Shown here piece by piece: positions 19,584 to 27,091 of a DNA stretch of 64,000 bases; position 1 is the first letter of the stretch; the number at the start of each line of letters is the position of its first letter. The DNA is taken from positions 1,498,094 through 1,562,093 of the forward strand of contig NZ_JH980292.1 of the NCBI RefSeq assembly GCF_000314005.1, read 5' to 3'. The position numbers were made by a program, and so were the translations under genes. The DNA is from Spirulina subsalsa PCC 9445. Lineage in GTDB: Bacteria; Cyanobacteriota; Cyanobacteriia; Cyanobacteriales; Spirulinaceae. The notes beneath the pieces are model-generated. The model was not told the DNA's origin, searched no databases, and was given only the letters and a program-made list of their open reading frames with translations.

Positions 19584-19619
19584 GTTTAGGCAATCTCCCG
19601 ATTCCCGACACCTTGACTT

Positions 19620-20717
19620 CTAAATTTGGGTCTTAACTTGTCCAGATTGCCCATTGCCTATTCCCGATTCCCCATCAAGCGCAGCTAAGAGAACCTCCCC
19701 CCCGAAGCGGACGACATCGGTACAGGGTAGACCCGTTTCCTCCCTGATTTGTGCGATCGCCTCTTGCGCCTCCTCTGCCCCTAAATGGAACGTATTTAAA
19801 GCAATACCCCGCACCGGAGTTTCCCCAAAAGCCCCCCCCGCCCTGGCCACCGTCTCATATAAACGCACCACCTCCGGCAAAGGAGGAATAGACACATCCG
19901 GGCAACGATTGATTGTTTTTTGCCCCGCCCGATGGACTAAAATCAAGCCCGTGGGTTGACTGCCCCGAATTAACGGTAAAGTGGCCGTAGAACCGGGATG
20001 GAGTAACGACCCTTGACCCTCAATCAACAGCAAATCACAATCCGCCCCCACCTCCAACACCGCCTTTTCCACCGCACCCGCCGCAAAATCTACCCGCACC
20101 GCATCCAAGGGAACCCCCCTCCCGGCAATCATTAACCCTGCTTGTCCCGTCGCCACAAACCCCGTTTTAATGCCCTTTCTTTGGGCGGCCTTCCACAACT
20201 CCAAACTGGTGGACATCTTCCCCACCGCCATATCCGTTCCCACCGTCAGAATCCGTTGACAAGGCAGAGAACGCGCCCGCCCCCCGCCAATGCCTAACCC
20301 TTTCGGTTCTTGGCGAATGTCCCAAATCCATTGACCTTTCGCTAACCGTTGACTCGGTAACTCTTCTACCATCGTCACCATCGGGGTATGTAGACCATTC
20401 ACCACCGATAACCCCGCTAAAACCCCTTGTTTAACCTCCTGCCACCAATCCTCCGGTAAAAGCCCCCCCGACGGCGCTAAACCAATCAACAACACATCCG
20501 GCTCATAGGTTAAAGCCTCCGCCACCGATGCCACAATAGGGATATCCTGTTCAATCCCCGCCACCTGCGCCAAAGATTCCCCCGCACAGTCTGCATCAAT
20601 CACCGCCACCACCGGGGCGATACCGTAGCGGATAAAGGATAATCCCGTTTTCCCCGTGCCATCGTGAATCCCTTGATGAAGTAAAACGGCGACACGATGT
20701 TTTGTGGTTAACTGCAT
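19620..20717 (-). CDS. DUF1611 P-loop protein, DgcN-like N-acetyltransferase candidate
   Basis: The 365-residue protein belongs to the DUF1611 family. It has an N-terminal Rossmann-like half (residues 1-120), then a P-loop-containing half with LTVGTDMAVGKMSTSLEL near residue 170-187. Other family signatures are GQAGLMIAGRGVPLDAVRVDF and LLIEGQGSLLHPG. In Proteobacteria a DUF1611 member next to an enolase-superfamily racemase was assigned as the D-glutamate N-acetyltransferase DgcN, and here the same pair is fused by overlap: this ATG lies within the last codons of the upstream gene (10 bp overlap). The last 17 residues (GESGIGNGQSG onwards) are encoded by heptamer-like repeat DNA, so the original C-terminus has been replaced or extended. 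Confidence 0.75.
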   Translation of the reverse strand: MQLTTKHRVAVLLHQGIHDGTGKTGLSFIRYGIAPVVAVIDADCAGESLAQVAGIEQDIPIVASVAEALTYEPDVLLIGLAPSGGLLPEDWWQEVKQGVLAGLSVVNGLHTPMVTMVEELPSQRLAKGQWIWDIRQEPKGLGIGGGRARSLPCQRILTVGTDMAVGKMSTSLELWKAAQRKGIKTGFVATGQAGLMIAGRGVPLDAVRVDFAAGAVEKAVLEVGADCDLLLIEGQGSLLHPGSTATLPLIRGSQPTGLILVHRAGQKTINRCPDVSIPPLPEVVRLYETVARAGGAFGETPVRGIALNTFHLGAEEAQEAIAQIREETGLPCTDVVRFGGEVLLAALDGESGIGNGQSGQVKTQI

Positions 20718-21757
20718 TTCAACTGTACTCCTAAACCGGGTTGAGGGGTGGGAATGAGCCGCCCTGCTTGTAAGACGGCCCCTGTAAAGGGATCATCCTG
20801 CAAGTTTAAGTGACTATCTAAGTCTAAATAATCGGCAAAGGCTCCCAACTGCGCGATCGCACTATTCGCCAAACAACTATCCGAATAACAACCATACATT
20901 ACCTGTAACCCTAGCCCACGCGCCAGATGAATCATCCGCCAAGCCTCCCGTAATCCCCCCGACTTCATCAACTTAATATTAATCCCATGCACCACCCCCG
21001 CCAACCGTGCCACATCCCCACTCGTAAAGCAACTTTCATCGACAAAAATCGGCAACAGCGCCCGTTCATACAGCGCCCCATAATTCCCCTCATCCTCCAC
21101 CCCTAACGGTTGTTCCAAATGACGCACCCCCAGCGCCACCAACAACGGCATCATCTCCAGCGCCTCCCCCAACGTCCAGCCTCCATTAGCATCCACCGTT
21201 AACTCCGCTTCCGGCGCTTCCTCACGCACCCCTTGCAACATCGCCCTATCCGCCTCAATCCCCTCTGGACTACCTAACTTAACCTTAATTGCCCGCGTTT
21301 CCGTCACCTCCCGCCACTGGCGCACCCGTTGCCGTGCCAGTTCAGGAGAACTAATCCCCACCGTCACCGACGTAGGCACAACGCGGCTTAAATCCGCCCC
21401 CCACATTTGCCAGAGGGGTAAATTCGCCCGTTTTCCCAGCCAATCATGACAAGCCAAGTCAATCCCCGCTTGTACCGCCGGATGGGGCTTAAACTGCCGG
21501 AAAACCCCCTCAAGGTGTTGCCATTCCCAAGGGGCAAAAGGGCTTAAATAGGGAATTAACCCCTCCACCTGTTCCGCCAATCTCTGAGCCGTAATTTTAT
21601 CCCCCACCGCCACAGAAAAGGGAGTTGATTCACCCCACCCTGTAATCCCCTCCTCTTCAATTTGAATCCAGAGATTAGTATTTTCCCCTTGGGTGCCGCG
21701 ACTAATCGTTAGGGGGACTTTTTTATGCACCGTGAACTGTTGAACCTGAATTTGCAT
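20708..21757 (-). CDS. Enolase-superfamily epimerase/racemase (dipeptide epimerase or DgcA-like)
   Basis: The 349-residue protein is a muconate-lactonizing-type enolase-superfamily member. It has the KVK catalytic lysine motif (AIKVKLGSPEG), metal ligands DANGGW, EQPLG and DES, and the second lysine in NIKLMKSGG, near the C-terminus MYGCYSDS. These fit L-Ala-D/L-Glu epimerases and the N-acetyl-D-glutamate racemase DgcA. The tight overlap with a DUF1611 gene favours the DgcA-like reading. The ATG at 21757 is preferred; a GTG seven codons upstream is possible. It is divergent from the Nudix gene. Confidence 0.8.
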   Translation of the reverse strand: MQIQVQQFTVHKKVPLTISRGTQGENTNLWIQIEEEGITGWGESTPFSVAVGDKITAQRLAEQVEGLIPYLSPFAPWEWQHLEGVFRQFKPHPAVQAGIDLACHDWLGKRANLPLWQMWGADLSRVVPTSVTVGISSPELARQRVRQWREVTETRAIKVKLGSPEGIEADRAMLQGVREEAPEAELTVDANGGWTLGEALEMMPLLVALGVRHLEQPLGVEDEGNYGALYERALLPIFVDESCFTSGDVARLAGVVHGINIKLMKSGGLREAWRMIHLARGLGLQVMYGCYSDSCLANSAIAQLGAFADYLDLDSHLNLQDDPFTGAVLQAGRLIPTPQPGLGVQLKCS

Positions 21758-21799
21758 AGAATTTTGAGCAGTATTCACCCCTAGAGAACAGAAAAAGAC

Positions 21800-22351
21800 A
21801 TGACCTCAATCCGCAAATGGCAAAAACTCAATTCAAAATGGATTATCCAGAATGAATGGTGTACCATTCGCCAAGATACCGTTCAGTTAAGCAGTGGCAA
21901 GATCCTTGATGATTATTTTATCAATTTGCGGCCAGATGTTGCCCTTGTGTTACCTGTCACCCCCCAGCAAGATGTGGTTTTTGTCCGCCAATATCGTCAC
22001 GGCGTAGAAAAGATTTTGTTGGAATTACCCGCCGGAAAATTTGATCCCACCGAGGAGGATAGTTTAACGGCCGCACAACGGGAATTAGAAGAAGAAACGG
22101 GCTATATTTCCTCCCAGTGGTCAAAACTAACCACGGTTCATGATAGTCCAGTGCAGGACACCAACCAAGTGCATATTTTTTTAGCTGAGAATGTGGTGCT
22201 AGAAGGAACGCAACATTTAGATGAGAATGAAGAATTAGAAGTGGTTTTAATGCCTTTTCCCGAAACCTTTAAACAAATTAAATCTGGTGAAATTTGCGTT
22301 TCTGCCACAATTGTTGCTCTATTTTTAGGCTGGCCATTTTTAGAAAAATAG
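21800..22351 (+). CDS. Nudix hydrolase (ADP-ribose pyrophosphatase-like)
   Basis: The 183-residue enzyme would hydrolyse nucleoside diphosphate derivatives such as ADP-ribose. Its Nudix box runs from ELPAGKFDPTEEDS to RELEEETGY near residues 74-98, with one extra residue in the GX5E spacing. The upstream VFVRQYRHGVEKILLELPAGK and downstream SPVQDTNQVHIFLA segments are typical of the ADP-ribose pyrophosphatase branch. Its start is 42 bp from the divergent epimerase start. The stop is followed after 55 bp by a six-unit repeat array. Confidence 0.88.
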   Translation: MTSIRKWQKLNSKWIIQNEWCTIRQDTVQLSSGKILDDYFINLRPDVALVLPVTPQQDVVFVRQYRHGVEKILLELPAGKFDPTEEDSLTAAQRELEEETGYISSQWSKLTTVHDSPVQDTNQVHIFLAENVVLEGTQHLDENEELEVVLMPFPETFKQIKSGEICVSATIVALFLGWPFLEK

Positions 22352-22406
22352 ACATAAGACAAATGAAAATTATCCCTAATATGAAACACAAAAAAGAATG
22401 AAATCT

Positions 22407-22706
22407 GTAGGTTGGGTGAAGCGAAAGCGCAACCCAACAAAACAACAACCAGTTCCGTAGGTTGGGTGAAGCGAAAGCGCAACCCAACAAAACAACAACC
22501 AGTTCCGTAGGTTGGGTGAAGCGAAAGCGCAACCCAACAAAACAGCAACCAATTCCGTAGGTTGGGTGAAGCAACCGCGCAACCCAACAAAACAGCAACC
22601 AATTCCGTAGGTTGGGTGAAGCGAAAGCGCAACCCAACAAAACAGCAACCAGTTCCGTAGGTTAGGTGAAGCAACCGCGCAACCCAACAAAACAGCAACC
22701 AATTTA
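22407..22706. repeat. Six tandem 50-bp hairpin repeats
   Basis: Units begin at 22407, 22457, 22507, 22557, 22607 and 22657, each with GTAGGTTGGGTGAAGC. Every unit can fold through GTTGGGT and ACCCAAC, with an inner GC-GAAA-GC or GC-AACC-GC stem-loop. The loop differs between units while the stem is kept. There is no variable spacer, so it is not CRISPR. The remaining gap DNA to 22823 holds degenerate TATTGCC-type tracts and no gene. Confidence 0.92.
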
Positions 22707-22823
22707 ATTAGAGTGGTCTGCAAAAGGAAATTTTTCGGGACGGGAGTCAGAAAGAGGCAATAGGCAAAAGGCAAGAGTTTTGAGCTATTACCTATTGCCT
22801 ATTACCTTGTAATGAATTTTGGC

Positions 22824-23246
22824 TCATTGAAGAGAGACTTTCGCCCCAAAAGACTCTAGATGTTTTTTAATGTTCATCGCATCATGGGAAGAAATAGACT
22901 CTTTCAATAAAACCGGAGGTTTTTTGACCATCAATTTAGCTTGTTTAAACCCCACCCCGGTTACATTCCAAACGACTTTAGTAATGGCCGTTTTCCGGTT
23001 GGGAGGAATAAACTCTAAAACAACATCAAAAACTTGTGCAGAGTTATTAACAGAGGGAGATGCTGTCCAGTGACTTGTTATTTCCGAATTAGACATTGTT
23101 TCAGCCATTTCCGGAGTCTCGAATTTCACTTTTAAGGGAGAAGCATCTACGCCAAAATTGTGTTCAATTTCCCGGAATAACTCAGCGGCCTCCACTAAGG
23201 TTAGGGTTTTCATCTGTTCGATGATATTCAACACTTTGGTAGACAT
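22824..23246 (-). CDS. Stand-alone divergent ribosomal protein L7/L12-like protein
   Basis: The 140-residue product follows the bL12 plan. The N-terminal dimerisation segment (KVLNIIEQMKTLTLVEAAEL, residues 4-23) is followed by a variable linker (about 36-70), then a C-terminal factor-binding-like domain (FDVVLEFIPPNRKTAITKVV, GVGFKQAKLMV, then KKHLESFGAKVSL). The domain differs from housekeeping L12 at many positions. In cyanobacteria rplL normally sits in the rplK-A-J-L operon, which is not here, so this is a paralog. AGGTGAG upstream selects the ATG at 23246. It could be a specialised stalk protein or a regulator. Confidence 0.75.
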   Translation of the reverse strand: MSTKVLNIIEQMKTLTLVEAAELFREIEHNFGVDASPLKVKFETPEMAETMSNSEITSHWTASPSVNNSAQVFDVVLEFIPPNRKTAITKVVWNVTGVGFKQAKLMVKKPPVLLKESISSHDAMNIKKHLESFGAKVSLQ

Positions 23247-23458
23247 GATTCTCACCTACCTACAATTATTGAGTTGTATTATTTAGTTGTTCTGATTCGG
23301 TTTAATGGTGCGTCTTGTGCTTTTGAGCATAAACGAGCAGACGGGTTTTTGCGCGCCAATAATACTATACTACAGGCATAATACAAGGGGGTCAAGAGGT
23401 TGATCGAAGAATCTTCCTTTAGATAGAGGGAAGAGGCGGGAGTCGGGAGTCGGTGTAG

Positions 23459-23477
23459 GGGCGCAATGCTTGCGCCC
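23459..23477. repeat. Hairpin repeat GGGCGCAA-TGC-TTGCGCCC in heptamer-rich gap
   Basis: A perfect 8-bp stem with a 3-nt loop is inserted between GGGAGTC units. The surrounding gap (23247-23619) holds only heptamer tracts and C-rich CTCCCCTG repeats. No gene is seen. Confidence 0.8.
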
Positions 23478-23619
23478 TAGAGAGTCGGGAGTCGGGAATT
23501 GGGAATTGGGAGTCCGGGAACTCTCCCCCCCTGTTCCCTGTTCCCTAAAATAAAAGAGTTTTACCTATTCACTACCCACTATTCCCCTGCTCCCCTGCTC
23601 CCCTGCTCCCTCTCCCCTC

Positions 23620-25689
23620 TCACTGATTTGGATAGTGAATGATCATAATGGATACATTTTGATCACTGCGCGCAATAGATTCTGGGATTTTTCCTAAGAC
23701 AGATAAACCCGTTAAAGTAATGTCCGATGAGCCAATTAACACCAAAAGATCATCCTCGTTTACTTTCTCTAAAACAGAGGAAACAAAATTACCGCGTTTT
23801 TGTTCTAAGGCAATATCATCTAGGGTTTCTGGGATTTCCAACACATTAGGGATGCGTTGATTATTGGGGGTAATTTGCACTAACTCTAATTGCGCTTTTA
23901 ATTCCGTTGCTAGAGTATTCGTAATCTGTAAGGCTTCCTCTAAATAGGGTTGAATCTTTCCTGAGTCAGGAACGGCTAAAATAACCCGTCTGGTGGTTTT
24001 TAAGGGGGACGTAAAGCGGGTTACTAATACGGGAACAGGACAGCGACGTAAGACATTATCAATCACACTACCAAAAAAATTATCACGGTAGTTAGAGTAA
24101 CCTTTCCATCCACAAATGACTAGACTCGCATTATTTTCTTGGGTGGCGCGGACAATGGCTTTATCAATGGAATCATCAACTCGTCCAATGGTTTTTACAG
24201 TTGTTACGGCGGCGTGAGCGATTTGTTCGGCATTGGCTAATAGTTGCTCTTGGCGGGTTTTATCTTCTGGGGAAACGGGGCCGAGATGATCTAATAACAC
24301 ATGAAAGGGTAATAATGTGCCTTTACTTTGTTTGGCTAAGAGAATTCCTAATTGTAAAAGATTGTCTTCGGTGTTGGGGTTAGCAACGGGGACTAAGATC
24401 CTATATTTAATGGTTTTATTTGGGGTAAATGGGGAGGATTCTGTTGTGTTTTGACGGGATTGGCTTAGACTGGATTTAACTTGTCGTCCCCAACGATCTG
24501 TTACCCAAGGGGATAGTAAACAGGTGACTAAAATCATGGCAATGGTGCCGTTGACGGTACGTTGATCGACTAAATCAATGTTATAAGCTACGGTGATGGC
24601 GGCTAGGGTGGAGGCGGCTTGTGCGACGGATAAACCAAACATGGTGAAGCGACTGGGATTGGGATAATGGAAGATTAATCCTGTGAGCCAAGCGGGAATG
24701 AATTTGGCGACAATGGCGACGGTAATCATGACTCCGGCTACTAATAAAGATTCCCATTCTTGGATGAGAATACCGGGGTTGACTAGCATCCCAACTGAAA
24801 TGAGGAAGAAGGGAACAAATAGGGTGTTGCCAATAAATTGAATGCGGTTCATGAGGGGACTCAGTTGGGGGATTAATTGAGTAATGGCAATCCCGGCTAA
24901 AAATGCACCAATAATGGGTTCAATTTCGATTAATTTGGCGACGTAGGAAACAACAAAGAGGGTGGCAACGACAAATAGAAATTCTGCGCCTTCATCATGT
25001 CCAAAACGGCGAAAAAACCAACGTCCTACACGGGGGACTCCCCAGAGGGTGGCAATGGTATAAAGGGTTAAGGCGGGGATGAGAATGAGCCAAAAGGTTA
25101 GGGTTAAATCGCCTTGATGTGCTTTGACGACAATGGCTAGGATTAAGATGGCGAGAACGTTGGTGATGAGTGTGCCTCCTAGTGTTGTGGTGACGATTGG
25201 CGATCGCATAATCCCCAATTTACTCACGACAGGCAAGGATAGGAGGGTATGAGAGGCAAAGCAGGAAGCCACTAAAATAGAGGCAAGGAAACCATACCCC
25301 AATCCCAAAAAGGCAAAAGTCCCCATCAACATCGGCACGGCAAAGGTGGCAAACCCAAATCCTAGCGCTTGATTGGCATTCTGTTTTAGGTCGTCTAAAC
25401 TGGTTTCTAACCCGGCTAAAAACATCAAAAACAGCAATCCTACGGTTCCCAAAAGGATAATGGTACTGTCTCGTTGAAGTATCCCTAATCCGTTGGGTCC
25501 CACTAACACCCCCGCTAAAATCAGGCCGACAATCCCCGGCATCCGCAAGCGCTCGAACATCAGAGGAGCAACGAGCATAATGGCCATGATAATTAGGAAA
25601 ATCCCCACAGGATCTGTGACTGGCCCTCCTAGGAAACCTAAGATTGCGTCGAGTCGGGGCAGAATTGGATATAATCCATAACTCATCAT
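23620..25689 (-). CDS. CPA2-type cation:proton antiporter with C-terminal USP domain
   Basis: The 689-residue protein has about 12 membrane helices in residues 10-415 with the Kef/Nha family pattern (PGIVGLILAGVLVGPNGLG near residue 50, FLAGLETSLDDL, and IGAFLAGIAITQLIP). The cytoplasmic C-terminus (about 430-689) carries universal stress protein-like sequence (YRILVPVANPNTEDN; SLVICGWKGYSNYRDNFFGSVIDNVLRRCPVPVLV). It would exchange Na+ or K+ for H+ at the membrane, gated by the USP region. AGAGGAG lies just before the tandem ATGs. It has no TrkA-N domain, unlike KefB/KefC. Confidence 0.88.
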   Translation of the reverse strand: MMSYGLYPILPRLDAILGFLGGPVTDPVGIFLIIMAIMLVAPLMFERLRMPGIVGLILAGVLVGPNGLGILQRDSTIILLGTVGLLFLMFLAGLETSLDDLKQNANQALGFGFATFAVPMLMGTFAFLGLGYGFLASILVASCFASHTLLSLPVVSKLGIMRSPIVTTTLGGTLITNVLAILILAIVVKAHQGDLTLTFWLILIPALTLYTIATLWGVPRVGRWFFRRFGHDEGAEFLFVVATLFVVSYVAKLIEIEPIIGAFLAGIAITQLIPQLSPLMNRIQFIGNTLFVPFFLISVGMLVNPGILIQEWESLLVAGVMITVAIVAKFIPAWLTGLIFHYPNPSRFTMFGLSVAQAASTLAAITVAYNIDLVDQRTVNGTIAMILVTCLLSPWVTDRWGRQVKSSLSQSRQNTTESSPFTPNKTIKYRILVPVANPNTEDNLLQLGILLAKQSKGTLLPFHVLLDHLGPVSPEDKTRQEQLLANAEQIAHAAVTTVKTIGRVDDSIDKAIVRATQENNASLVICGWKGYSNYRDNFFGSVIDNVLRRCPVPVLVTRFTSPLKTTRRVILAVPDSGKIQPYLEEALQITNTLATELKAQLELVQITPNNQRIPNVLEIPETLDDIALEQKRGNFVSSVLEKVNEDDLLVLIGSSDITLTGLSVLGKIPESIARSDQNVSIMIIHYPNQ

Positions 25690-25806
25690 TCACTCCTCTG
25701 GGGATAGATACGGTTAATCGCAGTATATCTTCTCCTATCCCCTCCCCCCTGTTCCCAGATCCGGTGTTCCCTGTTCCCTAATTTTTGTAAAGATGGGAAA
25801 AAAGTC

Positions 25807-25834
25807 TTGACATCCGCAAAACTTCGTGTATTCT
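25807..25834 (+). promoter_or_regulatory. Sigma-70-type promoter of candidate sRNA
   Basis: The -35 box TTGACA at 25807-25812 and -10 box TATTCT at 25829-25834 are separated by 16 bp. A terminator follows about 60 bp downstream with no long ORF between. Confidence 0.55.
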
Positions 25835-25840
25835 TAAGTA

Positions 25841-25905
25841 GAGTGTGAGGAGAAATTGAAAAAGCGCTTGAGGTCGAAACACGGACAGACTCTCAAGCGT
25901 TTTTT
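25841..25905 (+). ncRNA. Candidate small RNA with Rho-independent terminator
   Basis: From the predicted start near 25841 a transcript of about 65 nt would run through GTGTGAGGAG and end in a hairpin. Stem CGCTTGAG (25865-25872) pairs with CTCAAGCG (25892-25899), there is an inner GTC/GAC pairing, and six T follow. GTGTGAGGAG is complementary to most of the CUCCUCACAC core of the cyanobacterial Yfr1 sRNA. A tiny ORF from TTG is also possible (AGGAG three bases upstream), so a leader peptide or attenuator is the alternative. Confidence 0.45.
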
Positions 25906-25911
25906 CTGTTT

Positions 25912-25950
25912 AGGGCTTGCTGAATAACACGCCTACGCTAGACCCAACAG
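25912..25950. mobile_element. Truncated MITE-like left end
   Basis: AGGGCTTGCTGAATAA with the family's next bases (GCTAGACCCAACAGG) follows T, but no right terminus is found before the tRNA gene at 25968. It is a half element abutting the tRNA 3' end. Confidence 0.55.
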
Positions 25951-25967
25951 GGGAACGGGGAAAATCA

Positions 25968-26040
25968 TCCAGGGTGCAGGAGTTGAACCTGCCTAGGGCG
26001 AATTATGAGTTCGCTGCCTAAACCGCTCGGCCAACCCTGG
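25968..26040 (-). tRNA. trnI: tRNA-Ile(CAU), AUA-decoding
   Basis: The 73-nt cloverleaf closes completely. The acceptor stem is CCAGGGT/ACCCTGG with discriminator A, the D arm is GCC/GGC, and the anticodon stem GCGAA/TTCGC carries loop CTCATAA. The T arm is GCAGG/CCTGC with TTCAACT. The anticodon is CAT. The D-arm and loop resemble plastid trnI-CAU rather than elongator or initiator tRNA-Met, so it should be the isoleucine tRNA whose C34 is converted to lysidine by TilS. CCA is not encoded. Confidence 0.88.
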
Positions 26041-26215
26041 TTAAGCCTTACTATTATAAGCAAAGATCCCCTCTCGTTCCAAGCTTCTCGGAAAAACCCG
26101 TCACTTGCTGGGAACTGGACTGGGAAATTTTAATCGGGAAATTTTGGCGATTCTGGGAATAACTTTTGTATAGTGATGGGTGATAATCATTAACTGGTAT
26201 TTTAACAATTCTCCT

Positions 26216-26917
26216 ATGAAAGTCAATTCGACGATTGTTCTAACCTTATTCTTGCTCCTGCTCATGGCGGGTGCTGGGGTGGCCAGTGGATTCTGGGGCT
26301 TTACACTCGGTCATAAAGCTTTAAAAGGAGTTTCTCAGCCTGATGTTAGTCCTTCTAAGAAATTAACTCAGAATACAACCCCGCCGGAAGGGGAACAAGA
26401 GTTACGAATGCTGTTGGATGAACAGGAGTTAATTAAACACGCTGAAGCCGTTATGAGTGGGAAGGTTGAACCTCAAAAACCCACTGAAACCACGACTCAA
26501 TCGGCGAATGGTGATGCCTCGGTGGCTACGGAGTCCCAGACGACGACTGATACTCAGTTGATTAGTCTCTCGGATTCTTTGCCGATTCGGGATCAACAAC
26601 GAGGGGTGACGATGGAAATTACCCAAGCGTCTCAAGAAGGGGATGCGTTGCTGCTGACGGTGAATCTGAAAAATGAAGGTCGCCAGATGGTTCGTTTTCT
26701 CTATAGTTTTCTAGAGGTGAAAGATGAGCAAGGGCGGGCGCTGAGTGCGATTACTGATGGTTTGCCGGGGGAATTGCCCGCTAATGGCCAAAGTTTTTCG
26801 GGGACGGTGAAAATCCCGACGGCGTTGTTGACGGATTCTAAGGAGTTGTCCTTGTTGTTGACGGATTATCCCGATCGCACGTTGGAATTGAATTTGGCAG
26901 ATATTCCCATTCGCTAG
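26216..26917 (+). CDS. Membrane-anchored protein of unknown function (DUF4352-like fold)
   Basis: The 233-residue protein starts MKVNSTIVLTLFLLL and has one N-terminal membrane segment (residues 6-28) ending near GFWGFTLG. A polar, threonine- and glutamine-rich linker (about 35-115) follows. A C-terminal beta domain comes last (RGVTMEITQASQEGDALLLT, then NEGRQMVRFLYSFLEVKDEQG), which looks like the immunoglobulin-like DUF4352 type. The ATG at 26216 is chosen because the earlier in-frame start has no hydrophobic leader. It is monocistronic; the role is not known. Confidence 0.65.
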   Translation: MKVNSTIVLTLFLLLLMAGAGVASGFWGFTLGHKALKGVSQPDVSPSKKLTQNTTPPEGEQELRMLLDEQELIKHAEAVMSGKVEPQKPTETTTQSANGDASVATESQTTTDTQLISLSDSLPIRDQQRGVTMEITQASQEGDALLLTVNLKNEGRQMVRFLYSFLEVKDEQGRALSAITDGLPGELPANGQSFSGTVKIPTALLTDSKELSLLLTDYPDRTLELNLADIPIR

Positions 26918-26975
26918 GTTCTAAGGCACAATGACGGAAGAAAATAGCAAGCTTAAATGACAGATGGCAGAATGG

Positions 26976-27010
26976 TTGACACTCCCCGCTATCAAGGGAC
27001 GGGGCTTTTA
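26976..27010. mobile_element. Solo IS200/IS605-type end hairpin
   Basis: GACACTCCCCGC and GGGACGGGGCTTTTA form an imperfect stem-loop between two genes. It resembles the hairpin at the right end of the tnpB remnant at 55726. No transposase lies beside it. Confidence 0.35.
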
Positions 27011-27091
27011 TGCTCCCCTGTTACGGCGTAAGGTGGGTTTAAATGGGCGGGTCTGGGGTGTAGCGTCGGTTCTGGAGGCAAAATTTTAGCT

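Noticed and set aside
22407-22706. CRISPR array
   Set aside because: The whole 50-bp unit is conserved; there are no variable spacers and no cas genes.
22138-22774. Three long minus-strand ORFs reading repeats of CCFVGLRF-like peptides
   Set aside because: They are open only because the 50-bp repeat lacks stops in all three minus frames. The period is not a multiple of three, and the frames also cover the end of the Nudix gene.
25837-25905. Yfr1 sRNA gene on the minus strand (CTCCTCACAC motif)
   Set aside because: The motif lacks the first A of the conserved 11-mer, and no terminator follows on that strand; the promoter and terminator read on the plus strand.
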